A stretch of 64,000 nt of DNA, from contig OW568883.1 of assembly GCA_938743325.2 (NCBI GenBank), forward strand, positions 248,001 to 312,000. The letters are read 5' to 3'. Under the pieces are notes generated by a model. The model made no database searches. It saw nothing but the letters and a program-made list of their open reading frames with translations, and had not been told where the DNA came from. The position numbers were made by a program, and so were the translations under genes. Within the stretch, counting starts at the first letter, position 1; each line of letters begins with the position of its first letter. The DNA is from Pycnococcus provasolii (Eukaryota > Chlorophyta > Pseudoscourfieldiophyceae > Pseudoscourfieldiales > Pycnococcaceae). This document shows, in pieces, positions 39,359 through 48,058 of this stretch.

Positions 39359-40804
39359 ATGCCAGGACCGCCGGCGTTCTTGGGCGTGTCGGCACCACCT
39401 GTCACGGCAGCGGCAGCGGCAGTGGTGGAAACACATTCACATTCACATTCACATTCACATTCACATTCACATTCAGCACCTTCAGGACTAGAGCATGATC
39501 GTGGTGGTCCCACATCACCATCATCGCAGAAACATGTCAATGAAAAAACGTCGCACCAAAATGACTCCAATGCAGTGCAGCAATCATCCAAAGATAAAAC
39601 ACACAAGAAGAAAGCGCGGCAGCCTCCAGAACAGGCGTGCTTTGAAAACGCCATACGAAGGGCATGCGACGCGCTCAACGTCGTGCGCGATGACGACGAC
39701 AGCGGCGACGACGACGGCGCAGGAAGCACCATGCGCGTGCCAACAATTGTCAACCGCGCAGGCGCAGGCGACGCGATTGCTGCCGCACGCGAGGCTCTCG
39801 ACATCGTACCAGCAAGCCGAAGCGCCGCGGCTTTGATGTCGTATGCACTATGGGTCGAAGGACGCGACGACGTTGCGCTAAAGCTTGCGAGGCGCGTCGT
39901 GCTGGCTTCTGCAGCGGCAGAAGCAGATCCACCACCACTCGCCCTCGCAGTCGTTGTCGAGTGCACACTAGCTCTCGGTGACGCGGAGTGGCTCGCAAAC
40001 AACAACGAGGCGGCGCGTGCGCTGTACGATGAAGCGAACGAGGCTGCCACATGCACCGACCTCAGACCTGCCAACCGTATCAGGCGTGCCGACGCACTCT
40101 CACGCGCCTCAACGTGTGCCGCAGCAGCCGCCGCAGCTGGTCAACACGACGCGGCGCTGACGGAGCTCGAGACCGCACTGCTCATCGAAACAGAGCAAAG
40201 CGGTGGTGGTGGTGACGAAGGCCAACAAGACGCGGCATTTGCCTGGTTCCTTCGCGCGCGCCCTTCGATGACTGCCGCGCTGCACGCGCGTCGAGCCGAG
40301 TCACTGCAGGCGCTGTTGAGATGGGACGAAGCGTCGGCGGAGATGGACATGGCGATCGCAGCTGCAAGGAGTGTGGCGCAGCGCACCGGACTTCTCGAGC
40401 GACGACGCGCTCTGCGTGCTCTGCGTGGCGATACCGCGGGCGCGGCGGCGGATGTGGAGACGCTGTTGCAAATCGGGGCGATGGGAACTGGGCGAGCCGC
40501 TCACATTGCTCTCGCGGCGGAAGGTGAGGCTGAGCTTGAGGCTAGGCGATTTGGACCTGGCACACAGAAGCGCGACGACAACGATGACGACGACGACGAC
40601 GACGACGGTATGGCACAACCGTGGCATGTACTTGGCGTGCCTGAGGGAGCCTCTGCGGCACAGGTGCGCACCGCATTCCGCAAGCTTGCTTTGGAGTTGC
40701 ATCCAGACAAACGTCGGGATGATGGCAGCGGCGCCGATGCGAAGGCTGCGGAGGCGCGTTTTCAGCAAGTCTTGGATGCATACCATAAGCTTTGTTCTTC
40801 GTGA
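39359..40804 (+). CDS. J-domain co-chaperone with TPR-like helical repeats
   Basis: The 481-residue protein has a C-terminal J-domain (about 420-481) with the HPD tripeptide (LELHPDKR, 449-451) that stimulates Hsp70 ATPase. The middle (about 90-390) consists of repeated Ala-rich helical pairs (AAREALDIVPASRSAAALMS, LYDEANEAATCTDLRPA, LTELETALLIETEQ, ASAEMDMAIAAARSV) with the layout of TPR repeats, as in DNAJC7/DNAJC3-type proteins. An Asp-run (DDNDDDDDDDD) precedes the J-domain. The N-terminal 40 residues contain a (His-Ser) run from a CACATT hexanucleotide repeat (39432-39475). No signal peptide is seen, so it is probably cytosolic. Confidence 0.85.
   Translation: MPGPPAFLGVSAPPVTAAAAAVVETHSHSHSHSHSHSHSAPSGLEHDRGGPTSPSSQKHVNEKTSHQNDSNAVQQSSKDKTHKKKARQPPEQACFENAIRRACDALNVVRDDDDSGDDDGAGSTMRVPTIVNRAGAGDAIAAAREALDIVPASRSAAALMSYALWVEGRDDVALKLARRVVLASAAAEADPPPLALAVVVECTLALGDAEWLANNNEAARALYDEANEAATCTDLRPANRIRRADALSRASTCAAAAAAAGQHDAALTELETALLIETEQSGGGGDEGQQDAAFAWFLRARPSMTAALHARRAESLQALLRWDEASAEMDMAIAAARSVAQRTGLLERRRALRALRGDTAGAAADVETLLQIGAMGTGRAAHIALAAEGEAELEARRFGPGTQKRDDNDDDDDDDDGMAQPWHVLGVPEGASAAQVRTAFRKLALELHPDKRRDDGSGADAKAAEARFQQVLDAYHKLCSS
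39432..39475. repeat. (CACATT)n hexanucleotide repeat
   Basis: Seven copies in phase with the reading frame, encoding alternating His-Ser. Likely length-variable. Confidence 0.9.
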
Positions 40805-40967
40805 AGTTTTGTAACAATCAAGAAAAATTCTCTTTGTGTAACTCAGGTGAGTAGGTCGTGGAGGATGGACACAGCTGTCGCCACAGTTCACAAAAAACGG
40901 AAATGATTTATGAAATGAATGAGGAAAGAGGAAATAATTACAAACAATGATGAATTTGGACTTCTAT

Positions 40968-43900
40968 TCAACCAAAGTAGGGGTCCCGATACGTGTGATT
41001 CAGCAAACCGCCAATGGCGCATATCGTGGTATGGTACCGCACACCAAAGTCGTTGCTCTGGCTCTTCCATGTGCCACTCAGCTCGTCCTGCATTTTCGTT
41101 AAGAGGCGAATCGCTTCCTCACAAGCTTTGCCCAATGGACCGGGCGTCTTTGCCGTCACGCCGTAGCACTTGAGTACCTGCAGAACTTCGCCAATAATCT
41201 CCACATCAGGTTCACGCAGCGAAACAAGGTGAGGAAGCGCCTCTTTCAGGAAGATGTACTCCAAAGCGTGATCAGGATCGGTGGCGGGGAGAGGCTCCTG
41301 GCACCAGCGTGTTTTGACGAATACCACGTGCGTCGCGTAGTAGCACTGTTCAAGGTAAACATTCGCCTTGAGAGCAGACGAATCACGGTACGGGAGGAGC
41401 GCATTTCGCCCGTAGGTCAGCATCTCCGATACGCTCGCGCCAGGCAGCTTGTGCCCAGCCATTTCCATGAAGAAGGCGGTGACGAGCGCGAACGTGTGCT
41501 TCCGATAAACCGGGTGCTTACCAGCGTACTCCATCTCAGCCGTCCACTTATTATTTCGAAGCCAGGCAACGGGCGCACCGAGGTAAAGCGCTGGCTCGAA
41601 GCTTTGGGCATGCCGAAGCACCACACGCTTGTGCTGCAGCGAGTTGGTATCGTTCTGACCAAGCATTGTCAGGCCGTACAGACCCTGTAGATGGAAGAAT
41701 ACCTGCTCGCACGTCAGTTTGCGCACGTCGTCCGGGTTGCCCTTCGAGATGAATGCATCCTTCCACCGCTTCGCTGCTTGGCCAGCGTATCGTACGCACA
41801 GCTGGCGCGTCGTCGGCTCAGAGGCGCACTGGCTCAGGAAGTACAGACTTATCAAGAGGTCGCTGGCCCAGAATTGAAACGACTCCTTCTTGCTGGTCAC
41901 GCCAGCAAAGAGCCAATCGATCGCACGCTGGATGCGACTGAAAGGCACGCCAAGCTCTCCCGAAGATCCTCCACCTGCCCCGGCGCCATCGCTTTGGGGC
42001 GAAGTCATTGCCGCGGTGGTTGATGCGTATAGGCGCCGACACTTATCAAAACCTTCCGTGCCCTCTCCCCATAGCACGCCAAGAGCTGACACAGCCTCGG
42101 ATACTTCATCTGCTGTGCGTGCACCGCCACGCTCGGCGATGGAAGCTGCGATCACTGCCGGGATCGAGGAGGCTTGAGCAGAAAGATAGTCGCTGTTGAG
42201 GCTTAGGCGCGGCTCGCTCTTCGCCTTGGCGTACAAGTCACCAAGAGCGCTCACCAGAACAAAGACCTCGCGGTCGTGCCATGACCTCAGCACGTCCTCA
42301 GCGGAGTCCACTTTCGCACCACTTGCACCAGCAAGACTTGCACGGCTACGAGCTGCTCCCTGCGGCGCTTCCAAACCGCCCGCAGGTTGCACGAGAGATT
42401 GCGCGCCATCTGGACTCGAGCCGATCGCATCTAGCGCTCGGCGGAAGCCATCAACGCCGCCGCCGTACACAAGACAGAGTGTTTTCGCCAAAAAGTACGC
42501 ATCTTGCGGCTTCATTAGAAGTCCAAGCGCGCCTGAACGAGGTTCGTGGTGCACCGTCGCGTGACCCGACATTGCGAGGAGATCTGCCTCGTCGAGCTCC
42601 ATCACGTCGAGCAGAAATTCTCGCGCGGTGAAGTCGCTGCACTGACGCAGGCTGCCTTCGCTGCCGTCCTTTGTGTCCGCACCCAACTGGCGCAGCACGC
42701 GTTCCATTTGCAGTATGTGCATAGGTTCCACGCCACGGAGCTTCGCCTTCTCCGCTGCGTTCGCTGCAGCCTTTGCACGATCGTCCAAGCTTCGTTTCGC
42801 GCCGCAGAACAGCGTCATCTGTGCCGGGCCATTTCCGAACGCTCCACTGCCTTGCAGCGCAGGTACAACGCGCTCGTTGTACACCTGAGCGTACACGTCG
42901 TGCAGGCGCATCAGTGTATCGAGTTGGCTCAGGCAGAGGTGAACGCACCCGCTGGAGAGTAATCGCGACAGCGACGGATGGCGAAGCTCATACAGGCGCT
43001 GCCAAACCATCCAGTTCGACTGTATGATGCTGGTGTTTAGCTTGTCCACGCGCTCGAGGAAAGCGCGGCGAGCGTCTTCGTCACCTTTACCGACATCTGA
43101 GGCGGCGGCAGTATCGCCGTCACCTGTGCCGGCCGAGATGTCGCGACCATACGTCTTGCAGCTATCTAAGAACGACGCGATCTGTACATCGTAGTGTAAG
43201 AGCGCTTCGGTATTTGCGTGGCGGAGTACCGTAGACATCACCTTGTGAACATCGTCGCCAGGCTTCGTGCTGCTAACATCGACGCTGTCCCACATTTTCC
43301 TGAACGCTCTCTTGATCGCATCGCGCGGAGCCGCTAACTTGTCGCGCATCGCCGCCTCGTCCTCTCGTGCGGCATTGCCGCGAAATAGGTGGGTTGCATT
43401 GCGAAGCAGCTGGCGAAGACTCAATGCAATGCCTTCAAAGTCCTTGCACGCCCCCTGCTTGGCTTGACGCGCGAGCGACCGAATCTTTTGGCTCATAGCC
43501 ACTCGGCCCGCCTCGTTGAGCCGACTCATCATAGCACCCTCGAGAGCCATGCAAGCCGTCGCGTGGAAAAAGCTAGCCAAGCACGCGAGCGGCACTTTCA
43601 ACTCGGAAGCAATTGCCGGCGGCGCAACGCCGCTCATCGCGTTGTGATTTCTTGCCGCCACCTGAATGGAAACCTCAAGGATATCTCTGATGGCAGGGTC
43701 ACGGTCCGAGGTTCGGCCTCCGATGGAGCGTCGTGACTTGGTCAGGTCAAGCAGGTCAAGCGCGACATCGGATCCCAGGCGCCGCTTGACGGCAATCAAA
43801 GCCTCGTCACGCGCAGCCTTCTGCGCCTCAAGTGTTGACCCAGGTTCTACCTCTCTCTTCCTTTTCGGAGCTGGCTTCTCCGCCGCGCCTCCTTTTCCAT

Positions 43901-46493
43901 CCTCAGCCGATGATGGTTTGACACCACCATCCCCATCGCCCCCACCGTCGATGCCGTCGTCTTCGTCTTCAGCAGCACCGTTGGACTGACGACGCTGGTG
44001 TGCGATGCCCACCTTCGGCTCGACAGCCATGAGGATGCGCTTTGGCCTGCTCACCTTTACCGCCGCCTCGACCCAATCAGCGGCGTTCTCCAGGTCGCTC
44101 GAGTGAATGAGCATCACGAGAACGTCCGTGTGAGGGGTGCTTGTTTCCACCAACGACAGCTCCTCGCACGGGCAGACTTGAACGTGCACGCCATTGCCTC
44201 GCAGTTCCGCGACGAGCGCCTGTTGTGCCCTCTGAACGCCACTGTCGATGTGTGCGCGCGTAGGGCGGCCGCGAGGGCGAGGCGACTCCACATTCAAGTC
44301 TTTGGGACCTGCATTGACACGCCCACCAAAGCGCCAGATCACGTCCTTCTTGCCTAAGATGACGAGGCGCGCCTGCACAGGATCCGCGTCAAGCGCAAGC
44401 TTTTCGGGGAGCACGGAAGCACACTGTGCGTCAAGTCTAGATAAGAGCTTGAGAATCGCCTTGCCACGCTCTTCTAGGTCCAACAGTCGCAAGTCATGCT
44501 TGTCTCTCTTAGCCCTCTCATCGTCGTGCGTCTGCGAGGCGCCTGCTACGTCGCCGTGTCCAGCGTCAAGAGTGTTGAGGTGAGCGCTGATGTATTTCAG
44601 CGCCAGCTTGACGTGCGATATCGTAGCCTCGAGTTGCGGGAAAACCTCTTCCACGCAGCGACCATTCGCGGCCGCAGCGGCGGTTGCCGCCGCAGCAGCG
44701 CCTTGTCGCTGTCGCTGCTTTGTAGACGATTTGTGCAGATTTTTGTTTTCGTGCTCGCCACCATCTTCGTCTGCAATAGGTGGTGGAGGTGGTGGCACAG
44801 GATGTCCATTTTCACTCTGGGGAACCGACGGCTTATTTGTTTCGCCACGCGCTTTCTTTGCTGGAGGAGGAGGAGGAGGTGCCGCATCATTCTTCGCAGC
44901 GCCATCGGGTGAAGCGGCTGACATCATCCCCGCTTTCGTAAACGCTTTTTTAGCCGCCTTTGCCTCCGCGTCAGCACGTTTCTGCTCGGGTGTTTTAGCC
45001 GGGCGTCCGGGCTTGCGCTTTTGGGCTTCTTCAGGTGGTGCAGATGCTGGTGGAGGAGGATGAGCTGCCGGCGGTGGTGGTGGTGCCGGCGGTGGTGGTG
45101 GCGCCGGCGGCCCTGTCTCTTGTTTTGGCTGCGCTTTCGGCTCAGATGGTGGCGGTGGTGGCGGAATCGGCTTCGAAAGCAAAGGGTTTTTTGCGGAATC
45201 GCTTCGAAAGGGCAATGTCGCTGCTGGCGTTTCCTTTGATTGCACTTTTTGCGTCGTCTGCTCCGTCGACGGCTTCTTCTCAGCCGGCTTCTTCTCAGTC
45301 AACTTTGGTGCCGGCTTTGGAATTGGATTCGTTGATTTCGGCGGCGGTGGCTGCTTCTCTTTCGACTTTGTTGGTGATGACGGCTGGTGATTTGCATTTG
45401 ATGCTTTCTGTGCCTGTACTGTCTCCCCTCCTTTCTGCTGTTCTTTGTGTTCCTGCGGCTTCCCTTTTGCGGCAGCGCCTTTGGCAGAGGGTGTTGGCTC
45501 TTGCTCGGGCACCTTCTTCTTGTCATCTTTCTGTTCAATCCTCTTCTCCTCCACGCCAGCGCTCTTGTTTGGCCGCTTCGAAGGTGGTTCTGTATCCTTC
45601 TCCTCATTAGACGCCGCGACATCGAGCGACCGCTTCTTCCGGGCTGGCGAGGGTGGCGGCTTTGTCGTCGTCGTCGTCGTCGTCGTGGCCGTTTTGGTTG
45701 CCCCCGACGTCTCAGCCTTCTTGCCCTTCGAGGCGGCTGCAGCCGACGTCGACGTGCCACCACCCTGTGCGGGTGGCGCCTTAGGCACGGAAGAGCCAGA
45801 CAATTTGCCGACGTTGGTGAAGCTCACGTCCTTCTTCTGCATACGTATAGCACGGTAAGCGAAGAAGAATTCCGCCGTCTTATCTGTATCCTTCTTAGCT
45901 GCTGCCGCCGCCCTTGCGACGAGGTCTGCATAGGAGGTGGACGCTTCGCCGACGACGAAGCTGGCACACTTGCCGACGACGCACGAGAGTTCCTGGTCGT
46001 TGACGGTTCCATGTTCGAGCACCAGCTCCTGCACGCGCGCGTCTGTTTTGTTTGGCATTTTGCACTTCTCCGTCTCGTTTATTGCGTCGATTGCGTCTTT
46101 CGCGTTCTTGGTGAGCGCGGTTTTTCTGGTGAACCACTGCACGTTCGCTCCAGGCTCACCGTCGATTTCGAGGAAGTGGTTGACGATGACGACGTAATCT
46201 TTTTGCTTGGGTCGATCATTGAGCATGTAGACGGCGTCGCCAACGCGCAGCGTGACATCCCCCAGCGACGCCTCCGCATACTTCTTAGGTGCCTTACCTC
46301 CTGACGACGATGCCCCTGACCCTTTTCCTGACCCTTGCTTCCATTGCCCCCCTAGCCCAACAGGTTTCTGCAGGACCCACTCCATTTCGGAGTCGGAGTC
46401 ATCGGAGTCATCCGAGGAGGAGGAGGACTGCTCCTCGTGAGCAGACGCCTGCTGCTTTCTCTTCGCAGACGTGTTGCGAGATCGAGGCGGCAT
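40968..46493 (-). CDS. Giant BAH-domain nuclear protein, otherwise unrecognised
   Basis: The 1841-residue protein starts with acidic Ser-Asp stretches, then a BAH domain (about 70-235; VGDAVYMLNDRPKQKDYVVI, WFTRKTAL, ELSCVVGKCASFVV, EFFFAYRAIRM), a chromatin-reading module. A long Pro/Lys/Thr-rich region follows (about 240-630) with AT-hook-like KRKPGRPAK and PRPRGRPTR. The C-terminal 1100 residues are a compact, mainly helical region without a familiar motif (e.g. MWDSVDVSSTKPGD, LRHPSLSRLLSSGC, LTCEQVFFHLQGLY, HTFALVTAFFMEMA). ATG 46493 (MPPRSRN) is used; the longest frame begins two codons earlier with TTG. It is probably a chromatin-bound regulator. No catalytic residues were recognised. 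Confidence 0.7.
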   Translation of the reverse strand: MPPRSRNTSAKRKQQASAHEEQSSSSSDDSDDSDSEMEWVLQKPVGLGGQWKQGSGKGSGASSSGGKAPKKYAEASLGDVTLRVGDAVYMLNDRPKQKDYVVIVNHFLEIDGEPGANVQWFTRKTALTKNAKDAIDAINETEKCKMPNKTDARVQELVLEHGTVNDQELSCVVGKCASFVVGEASTSYADLVARAAAAAKKDTDKTAEFFFAYRAIRMQKKDVSFTNVGKLSGSSVPKAPPAQGGGTSTSAAAASKGKKAETSGATKTATTTTTTTTKPPPSPARKKRSLDVAASNEEKDTEPPSKRPNKSAGVEEKRIEQKDDKKKVPEQEPTPSAKGAAAKGKPQEHKEQQKGGETVQAQKASNANHQPSSPTKSKEKQPPPPKSTNPIPKPAPKLTEKKPAEKKPSTEQTTQKVQSKETPAATLPFRSDSAKNPLLSKPIPPPPPPSEPKAQPKQETGPPAPPPPPAPPPPPAAHPPPPASAPPEEAQKRKPGRPAKTPEQKRADAEAKAAKKAFTKAGMMSAASPDGAAKNDAAPPPPPPAKKARGETNKPSVPQSENGHPVPPPPPPIADEDGGEHENKNLHKSSTKQRQRQGAAAAATAAAAANGRCVEEVFPQLEATISHVKLALKYISAHLNTLDAGHGDVAGASQTHDDERAKRDKHDLRLLDLEERGKAILKLLSRLDAQCASVLPEKLALDADPVQARLVILGKKDVIWRFGGRVNAGPKDLNVESPRPRGRPTRAHIDSGVQRAQQALVAELRGNGVHVQVCPCEELSLVETSTPHTDVLVMLIHSSDLENAADWVEAAVKVSRPKRILMAVEPKVGIAHQRRQSNGAAEDEDDGIDGGGDGDGGVKPSSAEDGKGGAAEKPAPKRKREVEPGSTLEAQKAARDEALIAVKRRLGSDVALDLLDLTKSRRSIGGRTSDRDPAIRDILEVSIQVAARNHNAMSGVAPPAIASELKVPLACLASFFHATACMALEGAMMSRLNEAGRVAMSQKIRSLARQAKQGACKDFEGIALSLRQLLRNATHLFRGNAAREDEAAMRDKLAAPRDAIKRAFRKMWDSVDVSSTKPGDDVHKVMSTVLRHANTEALLHYDVQIASFLDSCKTYGRDISAGTGDGDTAAASDVGKGDEDARRAFLERVDKLNTSIIQSNWMVWQRLYELRHPSLSRLLSSGCVHLCLSQLDTLMRLHDVYAQVYNERVVPALQGSGAFGNGPAQMTLFCGAKRSLDDRAKAAANAAEKAKLRGVEPMHILQMERVLRQLGADTKDGSEGSLRQCSDFTAREFLLDVMELDEADLLAMSGHATVHHEPRSGALGLLMKPQDAYFLAKTLCLVYGGGVDGFRRALDAIGSSPDGAQSLVQPAGGLEAPQGAARSRASLAGASGAKVDSAEDVLRSWHDREVFVLVSALGDLYAKAKSEPRLSLNSDYLSAQASSIPAVIAASIAERGGARTADEVSEAVSALGVLWGEGTEGFDKCRRLYASTTAAMTSPQSDGAGAGGGSSGELGVPFSRIQRAIDWLFAGVTSKKESFQFWASDLLISLYFLSQCASEPTTRQLCVRYAGQAAKRWKDAFISKGNPDDVRKLTCEQVFFHLQGLYGLTMLGQNDTNSLQHKRVVLRHAQSFEPALYLGAPVAWLRNNKWTAEMEYAGKHPVYRKHTFALVTAFFMEMAGHKLPGASVSEMLTYGRNALLPYRDSSALKANVYLEQCYYATHVVFVKTRWCQEPLPATDPDHALEYIFLKEALPHLVSLREPDVEIIGEVLQVLKCYGVTAKTPGPLGKACEEAIRLLTKMQDELSGTWKSQSNDFGVRYHTTICAIGGLLNHTYRDPYFG

Positions 46494-46636
46494 GTACAAC
46501 TATACGTTGGTTTGGCGAATGATTGCTTTTGGCAAGAATGTTCGGCACCGACGCAAAAACCGCGGAAAACCGATACCTTTCCGAAACCAAAAGGGAAAAA
46601 GGAAAAAACACGCGGGGAGGGGCCTGCGGGTACGAG

Positions 46637-46658
46637 AACCCTAACACGTAACCCTAAT
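46637..46658. promoter_or_regulatory. Telomere-like motif pair upstream of the BAH gene
   Basis: Two copies of AACCCTAA(C/T) at 46637 and 46650, 144-165 bp before the ATG. Same spacing range as upstream of site-1 protease. Confidence 0.4.
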
Positions 46659-46679
46659 CAGTCAGGCGTTCAACAACGA

Positions 46680-46952
46680 TTACCCCCCTTGTTGTTGGGC
46701 CCGGCCGGGCAGGCCCTCGCGGTCGTTCATACCTGCAGCTTCTAACCTTAGCGAATTGAAGCCATGTCGCTTCAAGTGCGACATGGCTTCATCCCAAAGG
46801 ATCGCGGCCGCAGCCATTATGAGCACGCGCTCGTGAACATGCACACCCTCATCGTGCCCATCAGCATGCTCGCGCGCGTACACCTCGCTCGCGTGCGATT
46901 TGCAGTCGGCGTAGGACGACGTCGGTGTCGTGTCCCTTAACTTTCTCGCCAT
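46680..46952 (-). CDS. Possible small ORF, unidentified
   Basis: A 90-residue frame starting MARKLRDTTPTSSY, with VLIMAAAAILWDEAMSHLKR and a Gln/Gly C-terminus. A perfect 13-bp hairpin (46758-46770 with 46778-46790) lies inside it. It has no recognisable domain, and an upstream minus frame continues it only with a frameshift. Treat it as tentative or as a relic. Confidence 0.25.
   Translation of the reverse strand: MARKLRDTTPTSSYADCKSHASEVYAREHADGHDEGVHVHERVLIMAAAAILWDEAMSHLKRHGFNSLRLEAAGMNDREGLPGRAQQQGG
46758..46790. repeat. 13-bp inverted repeat (hairpin)
   Basis: GAAGCCATGTCGC, loop TTCAAGT, GCGACATGGCTTC. The stem is perfect. Confidence 0.7.
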
Positions 46953-47439
46953 TCTTCTCGTTGAACAAGTTTGCAACGACGTTGACCAATCTCAGAGAAG
47001 GTCACCGTCGAGATGGCCTTTGCTTTTTCCGACCGCAAATAGCTCTCGAACTTGCTCAACTGAAGGTCTGAAGCTTTGTCGTGGAGCTCTGCCGGCAGAT
47101 GGTAATTGAGTTACACCTCATTCGTTTTTAAAGTGCTCGTCTTGAGCAATGGAGAGGGCTTTGTTCACTTCAGAAGGGGGGACCAAGAAGTACTCCCTGG
47201 TCCCTTCTCGTGCGTCCTTGAGTGCACTTGTGGTAGAGCGAGCACTGGGGAGTGGGGATCAATGCACGCAAGGCAATAATGCGGCGGTGACGACTGACGA
47301 CGGGGCGCGTGCGAGAGAGCAGCAACGGGCGATGATGATGACGACGGGCGTGTACCTAGCATGTGGATCGTTAAGGCGGCGGCGGCAGGAGCACCGGCGC
47401 GTGGGCGGGGCCCTCCTCCACACCACCACCATTCTTCTC

Positions 47440-47868
47440 CTACGATAAAAAAAGTGTACCAAGGAGCGGCTTCGCCATTGCACGCGGAAAGACGGTCACG
47501 GAGGTCCACGTGCGTCGACCCACGTGGTCGTTCTTAGCGTCGTCCTTGTGTCGCGTACACGGCCTGGGGATTGACGCGACGGTCCCTATGTTCTGTTCTT
47601 GGATCGTGATCGTCAAGGCCGACGGGTTCGTGCGTTTGCGGAACTTGAGGCGCCACCGGTGGTGGCGCTGCCTCGCGTTCTGCGCGTTCTCGAGTATTGC
47701 GAGGTTGCTCTTCTGCGCATCGATGATCAGGTCCTTGAGCGCATCCCTTCGAATAGCGGACGGCGTTTGCTTGAGCCAGGGTTTCTGAGCCACGAGTTCG
47801 CCCACGCGCGGATCCGGCGCGCCGCTCGTGCGCGCGTTCTGCTTTCCACCCACGAAGCGTGGTACTTC
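47440..47868 (-). pseudogene. TnpB/Fanzor (OrfB-like) N-terminal fragment
   Basis: On the minus strand the segment carries the N-terminal hallmark of IS605/IS607 OrfB and Fanzor nucleases: KPWLKQTPSAIRRDALKDL, then AQKSNLAILENAQN, then the basic block RLKFRKRTNPSALTITI. The block order PWL..TP..IR..A..DL..KSN...KFR...S.TI is what the family shows. Downstream the frame runs on without the catalytic RuvC-like Asp/Glu/Asp blocks or the zinc finger and stops at 47440; upstream a TAA lies five codons before the first GTG. There is no ATG start. It is therefore a truncated relic, probably inactive, and evidence of an IS607/Fanzor-type insertion in this lineage. Confidence 0.6.
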
Positions 47869-48058
47869 TTAGTTCCCGACCGGGATCCCGAAACCTCCAA
47901 TAAAAGGGGCCCGCCCCCAGGCTGCCAGGGGTCGGCGTGGAAACGACCACAGACGTATCCCCAGAAGGCCTTGTTGGACCTATTTTGGGTTTCATCTTTT
48001 CGTCGATCGCCATACATCATCTTTGCCGATCACTCTCCCCATTGATCTCATCTTTGCC
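47869..48058. other. Leader region of the CSDE1-like gene
   Basis: Presumed promoter and 5' leader. It contains GACCGGGATCCCGAAA (about 47879-47894), also found at about 37431-37446. No gene is seen. Confidence 0.4.

Larger units (their letters stand above)
46494..47439. other. Promoter side of the BAH gene and a decayed coding-like region
   Basis: A telomere-like pair lies at 46637-46658. Two overlapping minus frames (46680-46952 from ATG; 46937-47110 without ATG) look partly coding (LHDKASDLQLSKFESYLRSE; YADCKSHASEVYAREHADGH) but need a frameshift to join. No plausible gene remains; plus-strand frames at 47149-47448 are not credible. This region is adjacent to the TnpB-like fragment and may be transposon debris. 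Confidence 0.4.

Noticed and set aside
47149-47448. Plus-strand frame of 99 codons
   Set aside because: Arg-rich with no recognisable protein; overlaps a minus-strand frame of equal quality.
37431-47894. GACCGGGATCCCGAAA at two places as a repeat family
   Set aside because: Only two short copies and the core is a palindrome (CGGGATCCCG), so chance or a restriction-like site cannot be excluded.
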